This document shows positions 7,853 to 14,697 of a stretch of 34,219 nt of DNA, in pieces (positions within the stretch are counted from its first letter, which is position 1; each line of letters begins with the position of its first letter). A program made the translations under genes and the position numbers. The notes under the pieces were generated by a model that had not been told where the DNA came from, did no database searches, and saw nothing but the letters and a program-made list of their open reading frames with translations. Origin of the DNA: BOG-933 sp037147415 (GTDB lineage: Bacteria; Pseudomonadota; Alphaproteobacteria; Azospirillales; Azospirillaceae); NCBI GenBank assembly GCA_037147415.1, contig JBAWVF010000021.1:1-34219 (forward strand), read 5' to 3'.

Positions 7853-10800
7853 TCAGTCGTCCCGGTACACCAATCGGAAACCGATGTCGTTACGCCGCTC
7901 GCTCGCACTTGTATAAGCTCGGAACGCGCAGCGGCCTTGAACCTTTACGCTCGAAAAAGAACCTCCTCGCAAGGTTCGCGGTTTTGAGGCATCAGGTTTG
8001 GCTGGGATATTGACCGGGTTAAGGCTTTCTTTGCGAATTTTTGAGTAAAAATCTTCGGCATAAATATCAAGGCACCATTCCCAAATATTGCCGCACATGT
8101 CATGAAGTCCAAACAGGTTCGTGCCTTCAGGATAAGCACCGACCGGGGTGGTTCCTCGAGCAACACCATTAATATTGGCGCGCATCGGGGTCGGGGGATC
8201 ACTGCCCCAAGGATATTCGGCCATCTTAACGCCGCCACGCGCCGCATACTCCCATTGAACTTCCGAGGGCAAGGAACCGCCGGCCCAGTGTGCAAAGGCA
8301 CACGCATCCTCAAAGGTAATGCAGACCACCGGATGATCAGGCGCTCCGAAAATGGGGTGATCCTGGAGCGGTGCGATTGGATAACCGGTCTCGGTAACAA
8401 ATTCACTATAATCACGATTGGTCACGAGGTAAGGATCAATACGGAACGGGGTCAGAATGACCTTCTGAGGTGGCAGCTCATTGGATTTGGCAGAAGGGTG
8501 CCCGCGAATTGATCCAAGATAATATTCCCCACCAGATAATGAAATGGCGCTTTGTTTTCGAGTACAATGACCGTGTACATTATTGCTCATACTGAGCTGC
8601 AAACGATCTTGAAGCAAATTATCGGTTTGCTTAAGCGCATAACACAAGTCATCCGCAGACTGAAAGCGGTCATCGGGGTCATATGCCATCAACTGAATTA
8701 TAATCCGATCCAGGGCAGGTCTAACCGCCACATTATAGCTGCTTGGTCGAGGAATCTGTTCCGCCGGGATGCGAGGTGGTTTTCGTAACCTAAGAATATC
8801 CTTCAACGAGGTTGGCGGAATTTGACCGGTAAACAACTCATAGGCAATAATCCCTAACGCGAACAGATCGGCACGCCGGTCAACCTTATCCGGGCTTTCA
8901 AACTGTTCGGGCGCCATGTATTTCGGAGAGAAGGGACTGGTAGCATCAGACTCTGCTTTCTCTCCAATTATAGATAACCCAAAGTCCATTATAACTGGTT
9001 TAGTTACATCTCCATCGCGAAGGAAGATGTTTTGCGGCTTCAGATCGCGATGCACAATTAGAGTATGGGCATAAGCCAAAGCCTCAGCAATCTTACGCAA
9101 AAAAACTAAACGCAGGTCAGCTGTCGCCACCCTATCGTTCAGATGATCATTCATCCAATCCCGCAGCTCGCCTCCACTTATAATATCCATCACCACGCCA
9201 AATCCTCGTGGCCCATCATATATATCATGAATTGCACAAATTCCGGCGTGCCGTAGCCGACGTGAAATTACCAATTCATTGCGTATGGACCTGGCAAACA
9301 TTTCACGATGCCGCGCACTATTTATAATCTCCGGCTTCAAAACCTTTATCGCAACATCGCACTGCAACTCGGTGTCAAAGGCCCTGTACACCAAGGCAGT
9401 GCTACCCTTACCTAAAACACTCCAGTTGACATAGCGCTCTCTTACTTCCGCACCGAGGCGTTCGATTGAGGTTCCGACAATATTGCCAAAAGTATTGTGT
9501 GTTTCGTCTAAAGCGAAATCATTTTGATACTCGGTTATGCGCTCGCCCCCTCCCGATTCTAGTATTTCCTTTCGCCACCTGGCAATTGTCTTGGGACGTT
9601 CATAACTATCCAGGCGTAACCCATGATCAATAGCACGCAGAATTGGCTCAGGATACCGGCCCTGGCCAATTTGCCGAGCTGAGACGAGGCGGTCCGATAA
9701 CAGACGATCAGGCGAGGCCAAAGGGCGGGTGCCGGAGATCATCCGATAAAGAACTGCGGCCAGGGCATAAATATCGGTCCATGGCCCGAAGTTTGCTCCT
9801 TCGGTAAACAACTCATAGGCTCGATAGGGACGGACCATTTGCCCGGCATGAATAGCGACAGAAAGCCGAAGCACACCTGAAAAATCCCGCAAAACAGGTG
9901 AATTGTCGTGCTTACGGAAATAAAGACTTTGTGGCGTGATGTTAAGATGCAGGCACCCGGCATCATGCACCATTTCAAGCCCGTTCAGGATGACCTTAAG
10001 CCAGGAGAGCAACTCTTCTTCAGCAGGTGGCCGTATCTGTGAGCTTAGCCGGGATTCAAGATCGTCACAGTCTTCATGTTCGACAATGCGATAGGCAGTA
10101 TCTCTAGCGTCAAAGTGATCAAAAACCCTCTGTATTGTCGGATGAACAATATTTGACAGTTTCCGGCTTTCCTCACGAAAACCCTCGAGCACTCGCAACC
10201 AATCCGCGACAAGAACGCCCGAAACAAGTCTAATATTATTAGCTTCTCGAATCACTAAATCTTTCGGCTGAAACTCCTCGATTTGAACCAAGCTTCCATC
10301 TGTATTGTCAGTGGCAAGATAAGTTATCCCAATGGACCGATGTTTGATTGTCCGAACAATAACATAATTATTCAGACAATAACCGGGGCGCAATTCAGAA
10401 CCGTCTTCCGCATCGGCGAACATCGCATCGGGAACCGACTTTCCGGCCAACAGTGCGGATCGCCACTCGTCGACGGATCGGGGCCGCTCGGTGTCATCAA
10501 CCCGCAGCCCCCAATCGAGCGCCTGCAAGAGCGACTCGGAATAGCGGCCTTGGCCGACAACGACAGCAGCCGGCATGTCGTCTGATATCTTACGCTGAAC
10601 CGCCAAGGTCGGCTTGCTACCGGAGATCATCTGATAGAAAACAGCCGCCAGAGCATAGATATCCGTCCACGGTCCCTGTTTTCCGCTCTCCAGATACTGT
10701 TCATATGGCGCATAACCGGGGGTTAACATCTTAGTAAAATGAGTCGAATCACTGTGCCTGGCGGCACCGAAATCAAGAATAACCGGCAAACCATCGACCC

Positions 10801-11284
10801 GTCGTACAATAATATTGTCCGGCTTGATGTCCCTATGAATCAATCCTTCCGCATGCACGGCAGCCAAACCATCAAGCAATGCCTCGGCAATCCGTCGAAA
10901 CTCCGGCTCCGTCATGGGTTGTAGCAAACTCTCCAGAAAAATTCCGAGATCATCTCCATCAATAAAATCCATAACCATGTAAGCCGTGCCGTTAGCCTCA
11001 ATGCACCGCCTTACTCTTACAACGTTTTTGTGATCAATTCTGGCAACATGCCGGGCCTCGTCGAGAAAATATTTCAATAATTTTCGGTACTCCTCATTAA
11101 GTTTCTCGGTTTTCGGACGAACTGTTTGCCCGTCATGGTGGGCCAGATGTCCGGGCAAGTACTCCTTAATCGCGATGACCTTATCAAGCCGCTCATCCCT
11201 GGCTCGGTACGTAACACCAAAGCCACCGGCACCGAGCACGTCGATGATACGATATTCTTCAAGGCAGGCATCAGCGCGAAGCAT
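7853..11284 (-). CDS. triple kinase (active-pseudo-active) with C-terminal FGE-sulfatase-like domain
   Basis: This 1143-residue protein has four modules. Kinase 1 (11-275) has GAGGFGVTY, AIK lysine 40, HRDIKPDN at 150-157 and DFG at 171-173. Module 2 (306-575) keeps the fold and the TDIYALAAVLYRMI helix but has lost catalysis: the glycine loop reads IKHRSIGITY, lysine is glutamate 336 (VQIEE), HRD is HLN at 446-448, and DFG is DFS at 467-469. Kinase 3 (618-885) is intact, with lysine 647, HRDLKPQN from 745, DFG 767-769 and a MAPEQF motif. Residues 913-1143 are FGE-sulfatase-like (LSGGEYYLG, LPSEVQWEYAARGG, NIWEWC, RNDIGFRLVY), again without the catalytic cysteine pair. No membrane helix is evident. 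The ATG at 11284 has only a weak ribosome site (AAAAGATAG). It lies upstream of the double-kinase gene in the same direction. Its role is unknown; regulatory signalling is inferred. Confidence 0.93.
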   Translation of the reverse strand: MLRADACLEEYRIIDVLGAGGFGVTYRARDERLDKVIAIKEYLPGHLAHHDGQTVRPKTEKLNEEYRKLLKYFLDEARHVARIDHKNVVRVRRCIEANGTAYMVMDFIDGDDLGIFLESLLQPMTEPEFRRIAEALLDGLAAVHAEGLIHRDIKPDNIIVRRVDGLPVILDFGAARHSDSTHFTKMLTPGYAPYEQYLESGKQGPWTDIYALAAVFYQMISGSKPTLAVQRKISDDMPAAVVVGQGRYSESLLQALDWGLRVDDTERPRSVDEWRSALLAGKSVPDAMFADAEDGSELRPGYCLNNYVIVRTIKHRSIGITYLATDNTDGSLVQIEEFQPKDLVIREANNIRLVSGVLVADWLRVLEGFREESRKLSNIVHPTIQRVFDHFDARDTAYRIVEHEDCDDLESRLSSQIRPPAEEELLSWLKVILNGLEMVHDAGCLHLNITPQSLYFRKHDNSPVLRDFSGVLRLSVAIHAGQMVRPYRAYELFTEGANFGPWTDIYALAAVLYRMISGTRPLASPDRLLSDRLVSARQIGQGRYPEPILRAIDHGLRLDSYERPKTIARWRKEILESGGGERITEYQNDFALDETHNTFGNIVGTSIERLGAEVRERYVNWSVLGKGSTALVYRAFDTELQCDVAIKVLKPEIINSARHREMFARSIRNELVISRRLRHAGICAIHDIYDGPRGFGVVMDIISGGELRDWMNDHLNDRVATADLRLVFLRKIAEALAYAHTLIVHRDLKPQNIFLRDGDVTKPVIMDFGLSIIGEKAESDATSPFSPKYMAPEQFESPDKVDRRADLFALGIIAYELFTGQIPPTSLKDILRLRKPPRIPAEQIPRPSSYNVAVRPALDRIIIQLMAYDPDDRFQSADDLCYALKQTDNLLQDRLQLSMSNNVHGHCTRKQSAISLSGGEYYLGSIRGHPSAKSNELPPQKVILTPFRIDPYLVTNRDYSEFVTETGYPIAPLQDHPIFGAPDHPVVCITFEDACAFAHWAGGSLPSEVQWEYAARGGVKMAEYPWGSDPPTPMRANINGVARGTTPVGAYPEGTNLFGLHDMCGNIWEWCLDIYAEDFYSKIRKESLNPVNIPAKPDASKPRTLRGGSFSSVKVQGRCAFRAYTSASERRNDIGFRLVYRDD

Positions 11285-11304
11285 TGTTCTATCTTTTCGG
11301 ATGG

Positions 11305-11499
11305 TTATCCAAAGGCCTCTTCGACATTGTCCTCCAGGCGCTGACCGGGCTCAAGGGCCGGGCGCGTCGCCTGAGAAATTCGCCGTGCGCCGAACTCCCG
11401 ACTCGTATTTCCCGGCCGTTCAGGTACACCCGGACCATGAGAAGGGACATGGAACAACTGCAGTGCAAGCGTCCGGCGCATTCGCGGCTTTTTGAACAT
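11305..11499 (-). CDS. possible 64-residue leader ORF upstream of the triple kinase
   Basis: An ATG at 11499 opens a 64-residue frame starting MFKKPRMRRTLALQ and ending PGQRLEDNVEEAFG. It stops 20 bases before the triple-kinase start. It is basic at the front and acidic at the end, with G/C at about 59% of third positions by hand count, which is not decisive. There is no good ribosome-binding site. It matches nothing I recognise. It is listed because its position just downstream of a terminator and just ahead of a large gene is what a leader peptide or small partner would show. It may equally be non-coding. Confidence 0.25.
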   Translation of the reverse strand: MFKKPRMRRTLALQLFHVPSHGPGVPERPGNTSREFGARRISQATRPALEPGQRLEDNVEEAFG

Positions 11500-11508
11500 A
11501 GTGGATAC

Positions 11509-11565
11509 AAAAACTCCGTGCCGGCGGCCGGCTGGAAGCAAACGACAACTCGCCGCCGCCGGCAC
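11509..11565 (-). terminator. intrinsic terminator after the phage tail-type fragment
   Basis: A perfect 11-bp stem (GTGCCGGCGGC at 11518-11528, complement at 11555-11565) encloses 26 bases. On the minus strand it is followed by GGAGTTTTTG (T-run at 11512-11516). It lies six bases past the stop of the 11571 gene. It also insulates the kinase genes from transcription entering from the prophage remnant. Confidence 0.75.
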
Positions 11566-11570
11566 GTCTT

Positions 11571-11990
11571 TCAGCTTGCAATGATGCCCTTCATTTTGAG
11601 ATCAAGAATCAGAGCGCGCAGCACGTCACGGGTAGATAGCAGGCGGTAGTTGATGGCGTTGATGACGTCCCGATTGTAGTCCCAGCCGACGTTGGAGATT
11701 TCATCGCTGTTGTAGACGCCACGATTGAAACCCGAGCCGTCGGGCGAGGCCCAGCCGGTTATCGGCGTATCGTAACTGCGCGAAACAATATGCCACGCCG
11801 CTCCGTTCGAGACCACGGCGCAAAAATCACCGTATTTGCCGAGCACGACCATCTCACCATCCGGTCCGCCGCCGCCATCGACGACCACCAGCACCGGATT
11901 GTTCGAAGAATCGACTTTCTTGATCGTGACCTGCCGGCCCCAGCCGTCGGGCGATTCGGGTGCGGGCAAAGTGGCGGTGGTCTGCCCGGC
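11571..11990 (-). pseudogene. phage tail fibre-type protein, C-terminal fragment
   Basis: The frame is open from a stop at 11991-11993 down to the stop at 11571. The annotatable start is only a TTG at 11969. The sequence TTATLPAPESPDGWGRQVTI followed by KKVDSSNN, DGEMVV, and VSNGAAWHIVSR resembles the repeated beta-rich tip segment of many phage tail and minor structural proteins. That motif begins upstream of any start codon. At about 11985-11995 the sequence changes to a plus-strand helicase gene. I therefore read this as a 3' fragment of a longer tail gene cut by a rearrangement. It might still be translated from TTG as a 132-residue product. A terminator follows. Family assignment is by resemblance. 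Confidence 0.6.
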
Positions 11991-12959
11991 TTACCGCGAA
12001 CGGCTGCTGTCTCTGGGCTTGGTGCCGTCGCCGTGCCGCCATTTCCGCGAGTGGCTGGCTGAATACATCCAAACCGCTCGCCCTGAAGGCAAGGCGCGGG
12101 CCGTCAATCGCTTGGGGTGGTCAGGCCGGGCGTTCGTGATGCCCGACGCCACCATTCATTGGCGACACCGGGGGCGAACGCCTGCTGTTGCAGACTTCGG
12201 GGGCCGGTGCCCATGCCTTCCGAACGGCGGGCACGCTGGCAGCGTGGCAAGAGCATGTCGCGGCGCCGCTTCTATATCTGACAGGGGCCGAATCCGGGGG
12301 CTATCATTTCCGGGGCAAATCGTCTGGTGGAAAAACGACGGCGCTGGTGGTTGCCGGTTCCGTCTGGGGCGGTGGTGGACTCAAGGGCTATATAAAGTCG
12401 TGGCGGACAACTGATAACGGTCTCGAAGGTGTCGCGGGCGGCTTCCCGGTTCGCCCTGGTGGCGGCGACTGGCGAGTTGGCTATCCGGGTGGGTGTCGTG
12501 CCGTGGCAGGCCGGTGAAGCCAGCAACGCCGCTGGCCGTTGTATCCAGGACTGGTTTGCCGGCCGGGGTGGCACGGGTGCGGCAGAAACGACGGCCGGGA
12601 TTGCAGCGGTGCGGCGCTTCATCGAGCTGCACGGCGAAAGTCGATTTACCCGGTGGGGCGACGGACAGCAAGATCATGATGACAACCCGCTGCGGGCAAC
12701 AGTCAATCGGATAGGCTTCCGGCGCGCGGCTGCCGATGGTGGCACCGAATACTTCATATGGCCGGAAGCATGGAAAACCGAATTCTGTGCCGGGCACGAC
12801 GCCGTTGCTGTCGCTAAGGCGCTGGCGGCGGCTGGAATGCTCAAGGTTGGTTCCGGCGGCAAGTTGCAGACTATGAACCGACTGCCGGGCACTGCAAATG
12901 CGGTGCGCTGCTATCACGTTCTCCCGTCGATCCAGGGCGGCGATGATGCCGGAAATTGA
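11988..12959 (+). pseudogene. DUF927-type phage/ICE helicase-primase, broken
   Basis: Three pieces in three frames are recognisable. Piece 1 (to about 12156, frame 1) reads YRERLLSLGL, EWLAEYIQTARP, NRLGWSGRAFVMPDATI. Piece 2 (about 12158-12430, frame 2) reads GDTGGERLLLQTSGAGAHAF, APLLYLTGAESGG, a Walker A GKSSGGKTTA, VAGSVWGG and SWRTTDNGLEGVA. Piece 3 (12429-12959, frame 3) reads SRFALVAATGELAIRVGVVP, WAGRGGTGAAET-like continuation and a natural C terminus. Between pieces 1 and 2, CATT is tandemly duplicated (12153-12160), giving a frameshift. Between pieces 2 and 3 the Walker B region and roughly 150-200 residues expected in the family are missing, so a deletion joined GLEGVA to the C-terminal part. 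The N terminus is cut at about 11988. The product cannot be functional. The family name rests on recalled motif order. Confidence 0.75.
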
Positions 12960-13491
12960 TTTCTTCTCGGCATTCGGCCCGGTGCATGAAGCAACACGTT
13001 CAAAATCCGGTGCTACAGGTGCAACAGGGTGCTACAGCCTTGAAATTACAGGGGTGATTCCTGTTGCACCTGTTGCACCAGAAAATGAACGACTTGCTTC
13101 ATGCACGAAGCCCGACGATGACACCGAAGAGCGGGCGGCTATCGTGGCACGGCTCGAACGGGCCGTGTTTGTGGCAGATAAGTCCGACACGACAGACACG
13201 AAAGCGACTGTGACGATTGCGCTCGATACGGCAGGCATGTCAGACATGGCGGACGACGGTTTGCCATTGGTGTTGGGCACGACGGATAGTGAAATGCCCT
13301 TGGCATCGGACGCGGCAGACGCAGAATCATCGGTGGCATTGTGTCGGACAGCGGCTGACAAGTCAGACAGTCAAATGCCCGCTTGTGGGACTATTGCCGT
13401 TCAGACACGGCTGTCCGGTGATGCCAAGGCCGAGATAATCTCGGCACTCGGAATCAGTCTGGCGACGTTGAACCGGGCTCTGGCCGAATAG
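12943..13491 (+). CDS. phage accessory protein with putative C-terminal HTH (unrecognised)
   Basis: The ATG at 12943 overlaps the end of the helicase remnant, as in a phage operon, and gives about 182 residues. The N-terminal quarter is low-complexity (GATGATG and PVAPVAP) and is encoded by the arms of a large DNA dyad. The middle is acidic and rich in T, S, D and A. The last 25 residues (AKAEIISALGISLATLNRAL) look like a resolvase-type helix-turn-helix. It is followed nine bases later by the DUF5681 gene. The function is unknown. The HTH suggests DNA binding, but the composition and the dyad make parts of it look DNA-driven rather than protein-driven. The frame is intact, unlike its neighbours. 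Confidence 0.5.
   Translation: MMPEIDFFSAFGPVHEATRSKSGATGATGCYSLEITGVIPVAPVAPENERLASCTKPDDDTEERAAIVARLERAVFVADKSDTTDTKATVTIALDTAGMSDMADDGLPLVLGTTDSEMPLASDAADAESSVALCRTAADKSDSQMPACGTIAVQTRLSGDAKAEIISALGISLATLNRALAE
12982..13106. repeat. 125-bp dyad with iteron-like 9-mers
   Basis: Arms 12982-13028 and 13060-13106 share one centre at 13044. The outer 13 bases (GTGCATGAAGCAA / TTGCTTCATGCAC) are perfect. The inner 20 bases (13009-13028 / 13060-13079) have one mismatch. The 14 bases between are partly matched, including CGTTCA/TGAACG. The loop is 31 bases. The 9-mer GGTGCAACA or a one-base variant occurs about three times in the left arm and twice inverted in the right. Confidence 0.85.
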
Positions 13492-13500
13492 GGGGCAACG

Positions 13501-13953
13501 ATGGCCGATGAACCTGGAAATGTAGGGCCGAAACAGGATGGACGGTTCAAGCCCGGCCAGTCCGGCAATCCGGCCGGAAAGGCGCCCGGAACCAAACACC
13601 ACGCTACCCGGATGGCCGAAAATCTCATGGAAGGTGCGGCCGAATCAGTCGTGCAAGCCGTGCTGGCGGCTGCCCAAGATGGCGACATGGTAGCGGCTCG
13701 GCTGGTGCTCGAACGAATCGCACCAGTCCGCAAAGGGCGCCCGGTGTCCCTGCCGCTACCTGCCGTCAACACGGCTGGCGACGTGCTGGCAGCCCTTGGC
13801 GCCACCGTCAAGGCAATGGCCGATGGTGACATCACGCCAGACGAAGCGGCTACGGTTGCCGGCGGGCTTGAAGTAAAGCGGCGAGCAATCGAAACCGTCG
13901 AACTGACAACCCGGCTCGAAACCATCGAGCGGCAATTGGGACAACCGAAATGA
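13501..13953 (+). CDS. DUF5681-domain phage protein
   Basis: A 150-residue protein with the hallmark FKPGQSGNPAGKAPGTKHHA near residue 18, the DUF5681 signature. An alpha-helical body and a helical tail follow (LEVKRRAIETVELTTRLETIERQLG, given here in pieces at about 120-145). Members commonly sit in prophages and near terminase genes. A small-terminase-like DNA-binding role is sometimes suspected but not established. ATG follows the previous stop by nine bases. Its own stop overlaps the next ATG (ATGA), as in a compact phage operon. The frame appears complete. Confidence 0.75.
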   Translation: MADEPGNVGPKQDGRFKPGQSGNPAGKAPGTKHHATRMAENLMEGAAESVVQAVLAAAQDGDMVAARLVLERIAPVRKGRPVSLPLPAVNTAGDVLAALGATVKAMADGDITPDEAATVAGGLEVKRRAIETVELTTRLETIERQLGQPK

Positions 13954-14309
13954 TAACGAAACACAAGATAGCCAAGGCCTATGAAGCGATGAAGCCAGAA
14001 CAACTGGCAGCAATCGCCTTTCAGAACGTAATGAAACAAGATGCAATAGAGTTTGACAGGGTTATGAGTGCCGTCCCACGTCGAACGTACAATTCCTTAG
14101 ACTGTGATTATCGAATGCGGCTGGCAAGCCTGTTTGTTGCCGCCCGTTCCTCGTCAGTCAGACCTGCCCGGTCGGCAACAGCAACGTATATTTCGCCCGG
14201 ACGCGCCTGTCCGCCCCTATCTCGGAGCGTATCAAGAAGAGGGTTCAGAAATATTGAGAACTCAGACTTAAATTTCGGTGGCGTCTTTACGCCCGGAAAT
14301 GTTAGTTGA
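13950..14309 (+). pseudogene. phage accessory gene, 5' part only, fused to foreign sequence
   Basis: The ATG overlaps the DUF5681 stop. About 60 residues look genuine: MITKHKIAKAYEAMKPEQLA, then VMKQDAIEFDRV and PRRTYNSLDCDYRMRLASLF. From about 14108-14135 the frame runs antisense through an Mrr-N-like minus-strand sequence and becomes arginine/serine-rich, ending at 14309. I read this as an in-operon small phage gene truncated by a junction, with a meaningless tail. The family was not recognised by name. Confidence 0.5.
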
Positions 14310-14317
14310 CGCGCCAT
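14108..14317 (-). pseudogene. Mrr N-terminal winged-helix-like fragment
   Basis: From ATG 14317 (a TTG at 14332 is also in frame) the product is about 69 residues. MARQLTFPGVKTPPKFKSEF leads to FLNPLLDTLRDRGGQARPGE, then IYVAVADRAGLTDEERAAT and NRLASRIR, then stop. The pattern of a short N terminus, xPLLxxLxxxGG, a helical IYxxVAxxxGLTxEER and an abrupt end matches the first half of the Mrr_N winged-helix domain found in type IV restriction enzymes. It stops just before the conserved arginine/tryptophan part of that domain, at the junction with the plus-strand phage gene. The endonuclease half is absent, so no restriction activity is expected. Confidence 0.5.
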
Positions 14318-14347
14318 ATCCTTACCAATCAATGCAACGTAGCGCCC

Positions 14348-14575
14348 CTAAGTTGCCCAGCCCTCCGGTTCACAGGAAAGCCAGTCAGGTTGAAGACGCT
14401 GCCAGACAAGTTCCCCAGTGGCCGTCGTGACCAGATTGGCAGCTAGTCCCGTAGCCACCCGACAAATTACCTCACCCCACCCGCCACCATTCGCGACCGT
14501 TCGCACCAAGCCGCGCGATTGGTATGGTGCAAAGTATGGAACAGATTGGCGGCGGACTAAGAAATTAAAATCATT
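14348..14575 (-). pseudogene. 75-residue ORF lacking a start codon (unrecognised fragment)
   Basis: A minus-strand frame is open from after a TGA at 14576-14578 to TAG at 14348. It contains no ATG near its front. It includes FNFLVRRQSVPYFAPYQSRG, GGGWGEVICRVATGLAANLV and VWQRLQPDWLSCEPEGWAT. The composition is protein-like, with many aromatics at plausible places. It lies 30 bases before the Mrr-N-like fragment in the same direction, and only 22 bases from the tRNA-Ser 3' end. It may be the C-terminal tail of an element gene cut at integration or excision. GTG/TTG starts inside would give about 53-54 residues. No family is recognised. Apart from this frame, 14318-14597 holds nothing I can name. 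Confidence 0.35.
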
Positions 14576-14597
14576 TCAGTGACTTATATGTAATCAC

Positions 14598-14687
14598 TGG
14601 CGGAGAGGGAGGGATTCGAACCCTCGGAACCCTCGCGGGTTCAACGGTTTTCGAGACCGCCCCGATCGACCACTCCGGCACCTCTCC
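14598..14687 (-). tRNA. tRNA-Ser (anticodon CGA)
   Basis: On the minus strand a 90-base class II tRNA reads from GGAGAGG (14687) to an encoded CCA (14598-14600). The acceptor stem is GGAGAGG/CCTCTCC. The anticodon loop CTCGAAA gives anticodon CGA (serine, codon UCG). There is a long variable arm (GAACCCGCGAGGGTTC) and a T-loop GGTTCGAATCC. It is intact and adjacent to the prophage remnant at its 3' side. Confidence 0.96.
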
Positions 14688-14697
14688 GCTGCGAGAA

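Larger units (their letters stand above)
11571..14575. mobile_element. degraded prophage / integrative element remnant next to tRNA-Ser
   Basis: About 3 kb holds fragments of unrelated phage-type genes in clashing orientations: tail-type fragment (minus), DUF927 helicase remnant (plus), small accessory ORFs (plus), DUF5681 protein (plus), Mrr-N-like piece (minus) and an ORF without a start (minus). It ends 22 bases from the 3' end of tRNA-Ser, a common integration target. No integrase, capsid, portal or terminase large subunit is present. No duplicate of the tRNA 3' end was found at the far side. The boundary near 11571 is set by the last phage-like gene and its terminator, not by an att site. 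Confidence 0.65.

Noticed and set aside
11284..11649. 121-residue plus-strand frame from 11284
   Set aside because: It runs through the terminator hairpin and into the antisense of the tail-type gene; arginine/serine-rich with no ribosome site.
12982..13106. CRISPR array
   Set aside because: The repeats are inverted and iteron-like with no regular spacers; no array is present anywhere in the window.
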